From positions 1 through 51,308 of the forward strand of contig JAJBUA010000065.1 in NCBI GenBank assembly GCA_020860565.1: a stretch of DNA of 51,308 nt, given 5' to 3'. This DNA comes from Clostridiales bacterium. Its GTDB lineage: Bacteria > Bacillota > Clostridia > Lachnospirales > Lachnospiraceae. Of the stretch, positions 24,302 to 33,071 are shown one piece after another. Under the pieces are notes generated by a model. That model was given only the letters and a program-made list of their open reading frames with translations, made no database searches and was not told where the DNA came from. A program made the position numbers and the translations under genes. Numbering within the stretch: position 1 is the stretch's first letter; the number at the start of each line of letters is the position of its first letter.

Positions 24302-25120
24302 TTATGCCTGCAATTCTTCCGGCAGTTCGATTTCCCCGTGAAAGACCTCTGTCGCTCCCCCTGTCATGAATACATGATTACTTTTGCGGTCCCAGCGGAT
24401 CCACAGCGTCCCGCCGAGAAGCTCGACTTCCACTTCATCATCCGTCAGTCCGCGCATCATACCGGCAACCGCGCATGCCGTCGTCCCGGTACCGCAGGCC
24501 AGCGTCTCCCCGCTGCCCCGCTCCCACACGCGCATTTTGAGATGTCCCCGGTCGATGATCTGGACGAACTCTGAATTGACCCGGTTGGGAAATCTCTCGT
24601 GATTCTCAAATGACGGGCCGATCCGCTCCAGATCCAGTGATGACACATCATCTACATAATAAACGGCATGAGGATTGCCCACACTGATACCGGTAAATTC
24701 CAGTTCTTTTCCGGCAACCACAATCTTTTCCGGCAGCTCGCTGGTAAGCTCCGGCTCCCCCATATCCACGGTCGCCGAAATCACTTTCCCATTTTCCACC
24801 TTCATATCCAGGCTTTTGATCCCCGCTTTGGTCTCAACCGTAATCTGAGTCTTTGAGACGAGACCATGATCATAAGCATATTTTCCCACGCAGCGGATCC
24901 CGTTGCCGCACATCTCGCCCTCACTGCCATCCTCATTGTACATCGCCATCCGGCAGTCTGCCACATCCGACGGGCAAATCAGGATCAGACCATCCGAGCC
25001 GATCCCAAAATGCCGGCTGCTCACATAGCGGGAAACCGCCGGTGCGTCTATGACCGTCTCCTCAAAGCAATTGACATAAACATAATCATTTCCCGCGCCA
25101 TGCATCTTGGTAAACTTCAT
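24302..25120 (-). CDS. dapF: Diaminopimelate epimerase
   Basis: 272 residues, full length. Converts LL- to meso-diaminopimelate for lysine and peptidoglycan. The two catalytic Cys are visible: C71 in GEMCGNGIRC and C209 in LACGTGTTAC. MKFTKMHGAGNDYVY is the standard opening. It starts 12 bases after the stop of the ANTAR regulator gene and is probably cotranscribed with it and glnA; no terminator separates them. Confidence 0.97.
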   Translation of the reverse strand: MKFTKMHGAGNDYVYVNCFEETVIDAPAVSRYVSSRHFGIGSDGLILICPSDVADCRMAMYNEDGSEGEMCGNGIRCVGKYAYDHGLVSKTQITVETKAGIKSLDMKVENGKVISATVDMGEPELTSELPEKIVVAGKELEFTGISVGNPHAVYYVDDVSSLDLERIGPSFENHERFPNRVNSEFVQIIDRGHLKMRVWERGSGETLACGTGTTACAVAGMMRGLTDDEVEVELLGGTLWIRWDRKSNHVFMTGGATEVFHGEIELPEELQA

Positions 25121-25131
25121 AAATTCGCTCC

Positions 25132-25680
25132 TTATATATTGATCAGGCTGATCAGCATCTGAGCTGTCTCCGCCATATTCGTCCCACTGTCCATACTGCT
25201 TTTCTGGATATACCGATGGGCCTCTTCCTCTGTCAGTCCGTTGCGCTCCATTAAAAGCTTCTTCGCCTCGGCGATCAGCGTCTGCTCCCTTTCGTTGCGC
25301 TGCTTCGGCTGCTGTCTGCGCTTTTTACGCACCCGCATCTGCATCCGCACAATCATGTCTACGGACTCGATCAGATCGTGTACCTTCAGCGGCATCGGCA
25401 GCAGGATCACATTTTCCGGCACATGACTCGGCCATCGATGAGGAGACGAAACCATCAGCATCGAAAAATCCGGCGATAAATTTTCCGCCAGATCGGAAAA
25501 AACCATGTCTGTCAGGCGATATCCGCAGACGATAATTCCGTGACTCAGATCTTCGGTAAGCGCCAGTGCCTGGGCGCCGGATGAACAGGCCGCCGTCACA
25601 GGGAAGCCGTTTTTTGTCAATATGTTTTTTATGCTGCGGGCGTCCTCCGGCCGCGAAAACGCTACAATTACATTGGCCAA
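25132..25680 (-). CDS. ANTAR-domain RNA-binding regulator beside glnA
   Basis: 182 residues. The N-terminal part has the shape of a receiver domain, but the position of the phospho-accepting Asp reads IIVCGYRLTDM, so it cannot be phosphorylated in the usual way. Residues about 125-182 form an ANTAR domain (EAKKLLMERNGLTEEEAHRYIQKSSMDSGTNMAETAQML), which binds paired RNA hairpins and prevents termination. It is 45 bases downstream of glnA; such pairs occur in clostridia and are tied to nitrogen control. I could not find a clear two-hexaloop target in the glnA leader. Confidence 0.9.
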   Translation of the reverse strand: MANVIVAFSRPEDARSIKNILTKNGFPVTAACSSGAQALALTEDLSHGIIVCGYRLTDMVFSDLAENLSPDFSMLMVSSPHRWPSHVPENVILLPMPLKVHDLIESVDMIVRMQMRVRKKRRQQPKQRNEREQTLIAEAKKLLMERNGLTEEEAHRYIQKSSMDSGTNMAETAQMLISLINI

Positions 25681-25725
25681 CTTTTCACCCCCAGACCTTA
25701 TCTTCTGCCGACTTCAAATGAAAGC

Positions 25726-27060
25726 TTAATATTCATACAGATAAGTCTGGACTTCCCAGTCAGTCACAATCGTCCGGAAATTCTTCCACTCCTCATGTTT
25801 TGCCTGACAATATTTTTCAAAAATATGATTTCCGAGCACACCTCTGACAAAGTCGCTCTTTTCAAATTCTTCCAGCGCCTCTCCCATCGTTCCCGGAAGC
25901 CTCTCGATTCCCCGCTCCGCAATCTCTTCTTCTGACATCTCAAAAATATTTTTATCAATCCCCTTCGGCGGTATCATCTGATTGCGGATACCGTCCAGAC
26001 CGGCCGCCAGACAGGCCGCCAGCGCCAGATACGGATTGACCGCCGAATCCGGGCACCTCAGCTCGATTCTTGTATTTTCCCCTTTCTCGGACGGAATCCG
26101 GATCAGCGGACTGCGGTTTGCCGAAGCAGACCACGCAAGATACACCGGTGCGTCATACCCCGGCACCAGCCTCTTATAAGAATTGACCAGCGGATTGGTC
26201 AGCAGGGTAATCTCCCGCATATGTTTGAGAATCCCTGCCATAAAATAATATGCGGTCTGGCTGAGCCCCAGTTCATTATCCGCGTCGTAAAAAGCATTTT
26301 TGCCGTTCCGATCCGTCAGGGACATATTGATATGGAGTCCGGAGCCATGGACGCCCGTCTTTGGCTTCGGCATAAAAGTCGCGTGCAGCCCGTGACGCTT
26401 CGCAATGGTCTTAACCGTCATACGGAAGGTCATAATATCGTCCGCGCTCCTGAGCGCATCCTCATATCCCAGATCAATCTCATGCTGCGCCGAAGCCATC
26501 TCATGATGGGAAGATTTTACGGGAATCCCCATATCCTCCAGATTGAGAATAATATCTCTGCGGACGTTTTCCGCCTGGTCGATCGGGCTCACATCAAAAT
26601 ATCCTGCCCGTTCATGAGTCATCGTCGTCGGTCTGCCGTCTTCATCCGTATGGAAAACAAAGAACTCACACTCCGGACCCACCTGAAAACAGTAGCCCAG
26701 TTCTTCCGCTTCCTTTAACGTTCTCTTCAATACATATCTTGGATCCCCCTCGAACGGCGTACCGTCGATCCGGTAGACGTCGCACATCATGCGGGCCACC
26801 TTTCCCTGCTGAGGCCTCCACGGAAAGATCTCGAAAGTATCCAGATCCGGATAAAGATACATATCGGACTCTTCGATCCGCACAAAACCCTCAATGGATG
26901 AGCCGTCAAACATGCAGCGGTTATCCAGAGCGCGCTCCAGCTGACTCGAGGTAATCGCCATATTTTTCAGCATACCAAAGATATCGGTAAACTGCAGCCG
27001 GATAAACTCCACGTCTTCTTCTTCCACAAGACGGATAATATCTTCTTTATTGTATTTCAT
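25726..27060 (-). CDS. glnA: Glutamine synthetase, type I
   Basis: 444 residues from the ATG at 27060 (AAAGG 9 bases before); an in-frame ATG three codons earlier overlaps the RBS and is rejected. Length equals that of other GSI-alpha enzymes. It makes glutamine from glutamate, ammonia and ATP. Marks: [21 protein letters not shown] (ATP region), NRSPLIRIP (substrate region). The adenylylation region typical of GSI-beta is absent, as in other Firmicutes. An ANTAR regulator gene follows. A stem GCCC-x8-GGGC lies just before the RBS. Confidence 0.97.
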   Translation of the reverse strand: MKYNKEDIIRLVEEEDVEFIRLQFTDIFGMLKNMAITSSQLERALDNRCMFDGSSIEGFVRIEESDMYLYPDLDTFEIFPWRPQQGKVARMMCDVYRIDGTPFEGDPRYVLKRTLKEAEELGYCFQVGPECEFFVFHTDEDGRPTTMTHERAGYFDVSPIDQAENVRRDIILNLEDMGIPVKSSHHEMASAQHEIDLGYEDALRSADDIMTFRMTVKTIAKRHGLHATFMPKPKTGVHGSGLHINMSLTDRNGKNAFYDADNELGLSQTAYYFMAGILKHMREITLLTNPLVNSYKRLVPGYDAPVYLAWSASANRSPLIRIPSEKGENTRIELRCPDSAVNPYLALAACLAAGLDGIRNQMIPPKGIDKNIFEMSEEEIAERGIERLPGTMGEALEEFEKSDFVRGVLGNHIFEKYCQAKHEEWKNFRTIVTDWEVQTYLYEY

Positions 27061-27227
27061 CGCTGTCATCCTTTCACGCCCCGGAATCAGGGCTTTTATC
27101 GATCATAACAACAGGTATCCTATTTGGCAATCGCCACAGTGTAAAAAATAATCAGGAAATATTCTTATTTTCTTAAAGAAATTTCGTGGGATTCCTGATA
27201 CAATATTCGGGATTGGAGGAATCAACC

Positions 27228-27941
27228 ATGCAGCTGCTTACTTTATCTGCATTGAAAAAAATATTTCCGGCCGTTCTGGCCGTGTTTTTTACCGTCGGGT
27301 GTTCGTCCGCGGTCAATTTCCGTGCAATCACCGATGATCCATCAGAAACCGTCTATGAATATAACGGAATCCGCAAAAGTAAATCCGAATTATCTGACGA
27401 TACCGTGCGATGGCTCGAATGGTATCAGTCCCTTCCCGAAGAACAGCAGGACGCACTCTCTTTCGTTCCATCGGAATTTATCTCCGGACATTCGTCTCTG
27501 ACGGAAACTACATCCTCCGCAGCTTTCGAAACCGGCGCTTCCGAAATGTCCGAATCCTCCGGGATTTCCTCCCACAAAGCCAGCGATATCTACGACGCCA
27601 TGAATATTTCCGCTGAGGCGGATGCTTCCGCAGGCACAGATGTCCCCGGTTATCTCGAAGCCCTGACCGAAAATGACCGGTATGAAACAGAAGAACTCGC
27701 CCGTTATTATTACGCGGATTATTTTGAAGAAACCGGCGAAATCGAAGTCGTTGAACCTGCTCCGGATGATTTTTTCTGGTATCAGAATAAGGGAATCGAA
27801 GCCGAATACACTCCCGGCAATATCATCATTTACCGGGTTCTCACCACAGAAGACCGTCTGTTGGGAAACGGCTGGCGTATCGTAAGCATCGCACGCCGAT
27901 CCAAATCCGATGAATGGAAGGTCATCAACAGCGGCTATTGA
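27228..27941 (+). CDS. Predicted lipoprotein of unknown function
   Basis: 237 residues from the ATG at 27228, with GGAGG 8 bases upstream. A hydrophobic start ends in a lipobox-like FTVGC-SS, so lipidation is likely. After this, VYEYNGIRKSKSELSDDTVRWLEWYQSLPEEQQDALSFVPSEF could be a helical segment; a Ser/Ala-rich stretch and an acidic Tyr-rich part follow. The C-terminus IVSIARRSKSDEWKVINSGY is basic. No known domain recognised. Divergent from glnA and convergent with the response regulator with only 10 bases between. Confidence 0.65.
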   Translation: MQLLTLSALKKIFPAVLAVFFTVGCSSAVNFRAITDDPSETVYEYNGIRKSKSELSDDTVRWLEWYQSLPEEQQDALSFVPSEFISGHSSLTETTSSAAFETGASEMSESSGISSHKASDIYDAMNISAEADASAGTDVPGYLEALTENDRYETEELARYYYADYFEETGEIEVVEPAPDDFFWYQNKGIEAEYTPGNIIIYRVLTTEDRLLGNGWRIVSIARRSKSDEWKVINSGY

Positions 27942-27951
27942 TATTCGCGTT

Positions 27952-28650
27952 TTATGTGCTCTCGATCATCCGGTATCCGACTCCGATTTCTGTAAAGATA
28001 TAATGTGGTTCAGCCGGATTTGCCTCTAATTTTCTCCGGATATTTGCCATATTCACGCGCAGGATCTGATTATCCGTATCCGCATACGGTCCCCAGATCT
28101 CTTTGAGGATCGAATCATAGGTCAGGACCTTTCCGGCGTTTTTTGCCAGCAGGGACACCAGCTTATACTGGATCTGTGTCAGATGGACCGGCTCTCCCTG
28201 CAGCGTTACCAGCCGTTTCTCAAAGTCGATCACCAGACCGTCCCTGGAATAGGCAGGCTCCGGGAGCATATTGGTATGGCGCGCATAATGTCTCAGCGCC
28301 GTCCGGATTCTGGCCAGCAGCTCATCCGCGCCGAACGGCTTGGTCAGATAATCGTCCGCTCCCTCATCAAGCGCTCTGACCTTCTCCTCCTCCTTTGTAC
28401 GGGCAGACAGCACAATCACCGGCACATCAGAGAACTCCCGCACCCGCCTCAGGATTTCCATCCCATCGATATCCGGCAGCCCCAGATCCAGCAGGATCAG
28501 ATCCGGGCAATAGGAATTAATCACCGTCATACCGCTCATTCCGTTATAAGCACGCAAAACCTTATATCCGCGGGCCGTTATGATTGTCTCAATATAATTG
28601 CCGATATTTTTCTCATCCTCTATAACCAGGATACTTTCCTTATTCGCCAT
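27952..28650 (-). CDS. OmpR-family response regulator, KdpE-like
   Basis: 232 residues from the ATG at 28650 (GGGGAGG upstream), overlapping the kinase gene by 11 bases. Receiver domain 1-120 with phosphorylation site Asp55 (LILLDLGLPDIDG) and Lys about 105; winged-helix DNA-binding domain about 130-230 (LTQIQYKLVSLLAKNAGKVLTYDSILKEIWG). The closest named family is KdpE. The partner kinase is directly upstream and translationally coupled. No kdpABC potassium pump genes adjoin, so the target is open. Confidence 0.92.
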   Translation of the reverse strand: MANKESILVIEDEKNIGNYIETIITARGYKVLRAYNGMSGMTVINSYCPDLILLDLGLPDIDGMEILRRVREFSDVPVIVLSARTKEEEKVRALDEGADDYLTKPFGADELLARIRTALRHYARHTNMLPEPAYSRDGLVIDFEKRLVTLQGEPVHLTQIQYKLVSLLAKNAGKVLTYDSILKEIWGPYADTDNQILRVNMANIRRKLEANPAEPHYIFTEIGVGYRMIEST

Positions 28651-29734
28651 CTGTAATCTCCTCCCCGATCGGAAGTGTAAAAACAAATTCTACGCCTTTT
28701 TCCCGATTTTTCGCATAAATCTGTCCTTCATGAGCCGTTATGATCGTCTTGCAGATCGAAAGCCCGATTCCCATTCCTTTGTGAGAATCTCCACTTTTGT
28801 TCGGATCCGTCCCCGCACCGTCAAAGATCGTATCAATACGCTCCGGTTCGATGCCTCGTCCATAATCCCGGATATGAAAGACAACTTCCAAACCCTGCCG
28901 CTCCACATAAAAGTCAATCGCATCCTCCACTCCGGAGTGATAATAGGAATTTTCCAGCAGATTGATTATCACCTGCTCGATTAATGTCGCATCCATCGAT
29001 ACCATCAGGACATCATCCGGAACCTTCACCCGGACCTGAATCTCAGGAAGCCTTTTCTTTAACCGCGACAGGGCTTCCGCAACGACCTCCTCCAGACATT
29101 CCGGGCTCGTCGCCACATGCGTATCACCGACCTGTATCCGGGTAACCGAAAGCAGATTTTCCACCATATTCAACAGCCAGTTGGCATCCTCGTTAATCCC
29201 CCGGATCATCTCTTTCTTCTCTTCCGGCGTCAAAGTCTCACTTTCTTCCAGACAGGTGCCGGACATCCCGATAATGCTCGTAAGCGGCGTACGCAGATCA
29301 TGGGAAACCGCACGCAGCAGATTTGCCCGCATGGTTTCCTTTTCCGCCTCCATCAGAAGCTTCTCCTGCTCAATCAGCATCTCATTCTGCCGCTTCGCCT
29401 GCGTTGTCAGTGTGCTTGTAATTCCCGACACCATCATCATCACGATAAATGTGATCGGATAACCATCCAGGTTAAAATTCAGCTTCATATAGGGGTACGT
29501 AAATACCACATTCACACAGATTACCCCGATTACACCCGCCACAATCCCAGGTACATAACCGTCGGTATTTCTGGCTATCAGCATTACTGTGAGCACATAG
29601 ATAAAGGCAACGCTCGTTGTATTGAGACTTGCCAGGAAAAAGAGATAGGCCAGAACTGTCGCGATAGTCAGGAAAGTGACGGTCGTTATCGTATTCTGGC
29701 AGAGTGTTTTTTTGGCCATGCGTGGTTTTTTCAT
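28640..29734 (-). CDS. Sensor histidine kinase, KdpD-like, lacking the N-terminal sensor
   Basis: 364 residues from the ATG at 29734 (AGAGGA upstream); an earlier GTG lies in the tpiA terminator. Four membrane helices (DUF4118 region, about 15-105) are followed by a coil, the HisKA domain with phospho-accepting His145 (RAVSHDLRTPLTSIIG) and the HATPase domain (LLENSYYHSG, DYGRGIEPERI, GMGIGLSICKTI). The large KdpD/Usp cytoplasmic sensor of classical KdpD is absent, so this is the short form. Follows tpiA behind a terminator and is coupled to the regulator gene. Confidence 0.92.
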   Translation of the reverse strand: MKKPRMAKKTLCQNTITTVTFLTIATVLAYLFFLASLNTTSVAFIYVLTVMLIARNTDGYVPGIVAGVIGVICVNVVFTYPYMKLNFNLDGYPITFIVMMMVSGITSTLTTQAKRQNEMLIEQEKLLMEAEKETMRANLLRAVSHDLRTPLTSIIGMSGTCLEESETLTPEEKKEMIRGINEDANWLLNMVENLLSVTRIQVGDTHVATSPECLEEVVAEALSRLKKRLPEIQVRVKVPDDVLMVSMDATLIEQVIINLLENSYYHSGVEDAIDFYVERQGLEVVFHIRDYGRGIEPERIDTIFDGAGTDPNKSGDSHKGMGIGLSICKTIITAHEGQIYAKNREKGVEFVFTLPIGEEITDGE

Positions 29735-29753
29735 TTGTTCGGTCCTCTGAGGC

Positions 29754-29791
29754 AAAACAGAGGCAGGAATCCCAAACGGTTTCTGCCTCTG
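29754..29791 (-). terminator. Intrinsic terminator of the gap-pgk-tpiA operon
   Basis: Minus-strand CAGAGGCAG (29783-29791) and CTGCCTCTG (29758-29766) form a perfect 9-bp stem with a 16-base loop, followed by TTTTG. It starts 39 bases past the tpiA stop and ends about 20 bases before the histidine kinase start. Confidence 0.75.
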
Positions 29792-29829
29792 AGTCACAAT
29801 TATATCGCATCCAGGACTGATCGTAGTCC

Positions 29830-30579
29830 TTATTTATAATTTACGATCGCTCCGAAATCCGGTTTCAGAGATGCGCCGCCTACCAGACCGCCGTCGATAT
29901 CCGGCTTTGCAAACAGCTCTGCCGCATTTCCGGCATTTACGGATCCGCCGTACTGGATACGGATCGCTTCTGCAGTCGCTTCATCGTAAATCTCGCCGAT
30001 GCATGCGCGGATTGCACCGCAAACTTCTTCTGCCTGATCGGAAGTGGCTGTCTTGCCGGTTCCGATGGCCCAGATCGGCTCGTAGGCGATTACAGCGGTC
30101 CTGGCCTGCTCAGCTGTGATCTCCAGGAACGCAATCTTGATCTGCTGGCGGATCCAGTCGATCGTGATGCCCTGTTCTCTCTGCTTCAACGTCTCGCCGC
30201 AGCAGATGATCGGAGTCAGACCATGCTCAAACGCCTTTTTCACCTTTTTATTTACTGTCTCGTCAGTCTCAGCGAAGTATTCTCTTCTCTCAGAATGTCC
30301 GATAATGACATACTTTACGCCGACGTCAGTCAGCATCGCCGGAGAGATCTCGCCGGTATAAGCGCCCTTCTCCTCATAATACATATTCTCTGCGCCGATC
30401 TCAATGTTGGTTCCCTTTGCTGCTTCCATCGCCGGGATGATATCGATCGCCGGTACGCAGAAAACCACATCTACCTCGTCGTTTACCACCAGTGGCTTTA
30501 ATGTATTTACCAGGGCAACTGCCTCAGAAGGCGTCATGTTCATTTTCCAGTTGCCTGCAATAATTTTTTTCCGTGACAT
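29830..30579 (-). CDS. tpiA: Triosephosphate isomerase
   Basis: 249 residues, full length. Interconverts dihydroxyacetone phosphate and glyceraldehyde 3-phosphate. [14 protein letters not shown] at the start, [11 protein letters not shown] with the catalytic His and [14 protein letters not shown] with the catalytic Glu are all intact, as is the phosphate loop YGGSVNAGN. Lies 23 bases after pgk in a glycolytic operon and is followed by a terminator. Confidence 0.98.
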   Translation of the reverse strand: MSRKKIIAGNWKMNMTPSEAVALVNTLKPLVVNDEVDVVFCVPAIDIIPAMEAAKGTNIEIGAENMYYEEKGAYTGEISPAMLTDVGVKYVIIGHSERREYFAETDETVNKKVKKAFEHGLTPIICCGETLKQREQGITIDWIRQQIKIAFLEITAEQARTAVIAYEPIWAIGTGKTATSDQAEEVCGAIRACIGEIYDEATAEAIRIQYGGSVNAGNAAELFAKPDIDGGLVGGASLKPDFGAIVNYK

Positions 30580-30602
30580 TATTTATCCTTTCCTCTTTCT
30601 TA

Positions 30603-31826
30603 TTATTTATCGTCTGCCGCAACTACGCCCGGAAGCTCTTTGCCCTCAAGGAACTCGAGAGACGCGCCGCCGCCAGTCGAAATATGGCTCATCTTATCAC
30701 CAAAGCCCAGCTGGTTGACAGCCGCCGCGGAATCACCGCCGCCGATGATCGTAGTAGCTTCGGTCTCTGCCAGTGCCTTCGCCACAGCAATCGTGCCTGC
30801 CGCCAGCGTCGGGTTCTCAAATACGCCCATCGGTCCGTTCCATACAACAGTCTTTGCGCTCTTGACCGCCTCTGCGAAAAGCTCCGCGGTCTTCGGTCCG
30901 ATATCCAATCCCTGTTTGTCATCCGGGATCGAATCGGAAGCAACCACGCTGATCTCAATCGGTCCGTCAATCGGATCCGGGAAGGAAGCCGCGATCACGG
31001 TATCGATCGGAAGCAGCAGCTTCTTGCCAAGCTTCTCTGCCTTCTCCATCATCTCTTTGCAGTAATCCAGCTTTGTGTCATCAACCAGAGACTGTCCGAC
31101 GCCCTTGCCCTGTGCCTTTAAGAAGGTATAGGCCATACCGCCGCCGATGATCAGAGTATCGCACTTTTCCAGCAGGTTTGAAATCACATTCAGCTTGTCT
31201 GCTACCTTGGCGCCGCCGAGGATCGCTACAAACGGACGGACCGGGTTTTCAACCGCATTGCCGAGGAAATCGATCTCTTTCTGCATCAGATAACCAACCG
31301 CGTTCGTGCCGCCCTTTGCGGAGATAAACTTCGTAACGCCCTCGACCGAAGCATGCGCTCTGTGGGAAGAACCAAAAGCATCGCAGACATAATCATCCGC
31401 CAGATCAGCCAGCTCTTTGGAGAACTCTTCGCCGTTCTTTGTCTCTTCCTTGCCGCGGAAACGGGTATTCTGCAGGAGCATCACATCGCCGTCTTCCAGC
31501 GCTGCTGCCGCTGCGGCAGCAGCTTCTCCGGTTACATTGTAATCAGCAACAAATACAACTTCTTTGCCCAGCTTCTCAGACAATCTCTTCGCAACCGGTG
31601 CCAGGGACTCTCCCTCGTTCGGGCCATTTTTTACCTTGCCCAGATGAGAGCAGAGGATCACTTTTGCGCCTTCACGGATCAGCTTATTGATCGTCGGAAG
31701 CGCCGCATTGATACGGGTCTCGTCTGTGATCTCGCCATTTTTTAACGGCACATTGAAGTCACAGCGAACTAATACTTTTTTACCCTTCAGATCTTTCAGA
31801 TCATCGACTGTTTTTTTATTTAACAT
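30603..31826 (-). CDS. pgk: Phosphoglycerate kinase
   Basis: 407 residues. Transfers phosphate from 1,3-bisphosphoglycerate to [18 protein letters not shown] near the start, the SHLGK triose site, [12 protein letters not shown], and the C-terminal WNGPMGVFE and GGGDSAAAV nucleotide parts are intact. Follows gap by 89 bases that include a strong hairpin, and precedes tpiA. RBS AAAGGAT. Confidence 0.98.
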   Translation of the reverse strand: MLNKKTVDDLKDLKGKKVLVRCDFNVPLKNGEITDETRINAALPTINKLIREGAKVILCSHLGKVKNGPNEGESLAPVAKRLSEKLGKEVVFVADYNVTGEAAAAAAAALEDGDVMLLQNTRFRGKEETKNGEEFSKELADLADDYVCDAFGSSHRAHASVEGVTKFISAKGGTNAVGYLMQKEIDFLGNAVENPVRPFVAILGGAKVADKLNVISNLLEKCDTLIIGGGMAYTFLKAQGKGVGQSLVDDTKLDYCKEMMEKAEKLGKKLLLPIDTVIAASFPDPIDGPIEISVVASDSIPDDKQGLDIGPKTAELFAEAVKSAKTVVWNGPMGVFENPTLAAGTIAVAKALAETEATTIIGGGDSAAAVNQLGFGDKMSHISTGGGASLEFLEGKELPGVVAADDK

Positions 31827-31858
31827 GAGAATAATATCCTTTCTTACATCGCAATAAA

Positions 31859-31881
31859 GGTCCGGTCCATCGGACCGGACC
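31859..31881 (-). other. Perfect 10-bp hairpin in the gap-pgk spacer
   Basis: GGTCCGGTCC/GGACCGGACC with a 3-base loop, followed on the minus strand by TTTATTG, a weak T-tract. Likely a partial terminator or RNA processing/stability element that lets gap exceed pgk and tpiA, as is common for this operon. Confidence 0.75.
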
Positions 31882-31915
31882 CTGGGGAATCCTTTGTTTT
31901 CTACTCTGTTGTGAA

Positions 31916-32947
31916 TCAGCCTAACTCAGCGAAGTATTTGATTGTACGTACCATCTGGCTGGTATAGGAGTTCTCATTATCATACCAGGAGATTACCTGT
32001 ACCTCATACAGATCCTCTGCAATCTGGGATACCATGGTCTGGGTAGCATCAAACAGGGAACCGTACTTCATGCCGATTACGTCAGAAGATACGATCGGAT
32101 CCTCGTTGTAGCCGAAGGACTCGGATGCCGCTGCCTTCATAGCTGCGTTGATGTCTTCCTTGGTAACGCCAGCCTTCTTGACAACTGCTGTCAGGATGGT
32201 GGTAGAACCGGTCGGAACCGGAACACGCTGTGCAGAACCGATCAGCTTGCCGTTCAGTTCCGGGATAACAAGACCGATTGCCTTTGCCGCGCCGGTGCTG
32301 TTCGGAACGATGTTCGCTGCGCCTGCTCTTGCACGTCTCAGATCGCCTTTTCTGTGCGGGCCGTCCAGAATCATCTGGTCCCCGGTATAAGCATGGATCG
32401 TGCACATGATACCAGACTGGATCGGTGCATAATCATTCAGAGCCTTTGCCATCGGAGCAAGGCAGTTGGTGGTGCAGGATGCTGCAGAAATGATCTTGTC
32501 ATCTGCAGTCAGAGTATCCTGGTTTACACTGTAAACGATAGTCGGAAGATCGTTGCCTGCCGGAGCAGAGATAACAACCTTCTTCGCGCCGGCATCGATA
32601 TGAGCCTGTGCTTTTGCCTTGGAGGTATAGAAGCCGGTGCACTCCAGAACAACATCAACACCGATCTCGCCCCACGGAAGATCCTTTGCATCCTTCTCCG
32701 CATAGATCTTAATGGTCTTGCCGTCAACCGTGATCGAGCCCTCGCCAGCCTCTACGGTGTGCTTGCCTTCGCCAATCTTTCCGCAATATCCACCCTGAGC
32801 GGTATCATACTTTAACAGATGGGCCAGCATCTTCGGATCAGTCAGATCGTTGATCGCTACAATCTCATAACCCTCGGCATCAAACATCTGTCTGAAAGCG
32901 AGACGACCAATACGGCCAAAACCATTAATTGCAACTTTTACTGCCAT
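31916..32947 (-). CDS. gap: Glyceraldehyde-3-phosphate dehydrogenase, type I
   Basis: 343 residues. Rossmann opening [16 protein letters not shown] and catalytic Cys158 in [13 protein letters not shown] followed by the His-containing HAYTGDQ segment. Oxidises glyceraldehyde 3-phosphate with NAD and phosphate. First gene of the operon; AGGAGGG precedes the ATG and a near-consensus promoter lies further upstream. Gene order gap-pgk-tpiA is common in Firmicutes. Confidence 0.98.
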   Translation of the reverse strand: MAVKVAINGFGRIGRLAFRQMFDAEGYEIVAINDLTDPKMLAHLLKYDTAQGGYCGKIGEGKHTVEAGEGSITVDGKTIKIYAEKDAKDLPWGEIGVDVVLECTGFYTSKAKAQAHIDAGAKKVVISAPAGNDLPTIVYSVNQDTLTADDKIISAASCTTNCLAPMAKALNDYAPIQSGIMCTIHAYTGDQMILDGPHRKGDLRRARAGAANIVPNSTGAAKAIGLVIPELNGKLIGSAQRVPVPTGSTTILTAVVKKAGVTKEDINAAMKAAASESFGYNEDPIVSSDVIGMKYGSLFDATQTMVSQIAEDLYEVQVISWYDNENSYTSQMVRTIKYFAELG

Positions 32948-33011
32948 TTTTCATCCCTCCTGAATAAAAATTGAAATTATTTGATTGTTAAAAACACATC
33001 AACCTTGCTAT

Positions 33012-33040
33012 ATTCTACCTAATTCTGCCAGAAATGGCAA
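33012..33040 (-). promoter_or_regulatory. Promoter of the gap operon
   Basis: Minus strand TTGCCA (33035-33040), 17 bases, TAGAAT (33012-33017). The resulting leader is about 58 bases; no obvious CggR operator was recognised. Confidence 0.7.
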
Positions 33041-33071
33041 GAGGTTTTTCCTACATTTAAAATTTTCCTTT

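Noticed and set aside
27061-27110. ANTAR target hairpins in the glnA leader
   Set aside because: One GC-rich stem is present but lacks the A/G hexaloop pair required; left as an unassigned stem.
29735-29797. Upstream GTG as the histidine kinase start
   Set aside because: The extra 21 codons cover the tpiA terminator hairpin; the ATG at 29734 has AGAGGA upstream.
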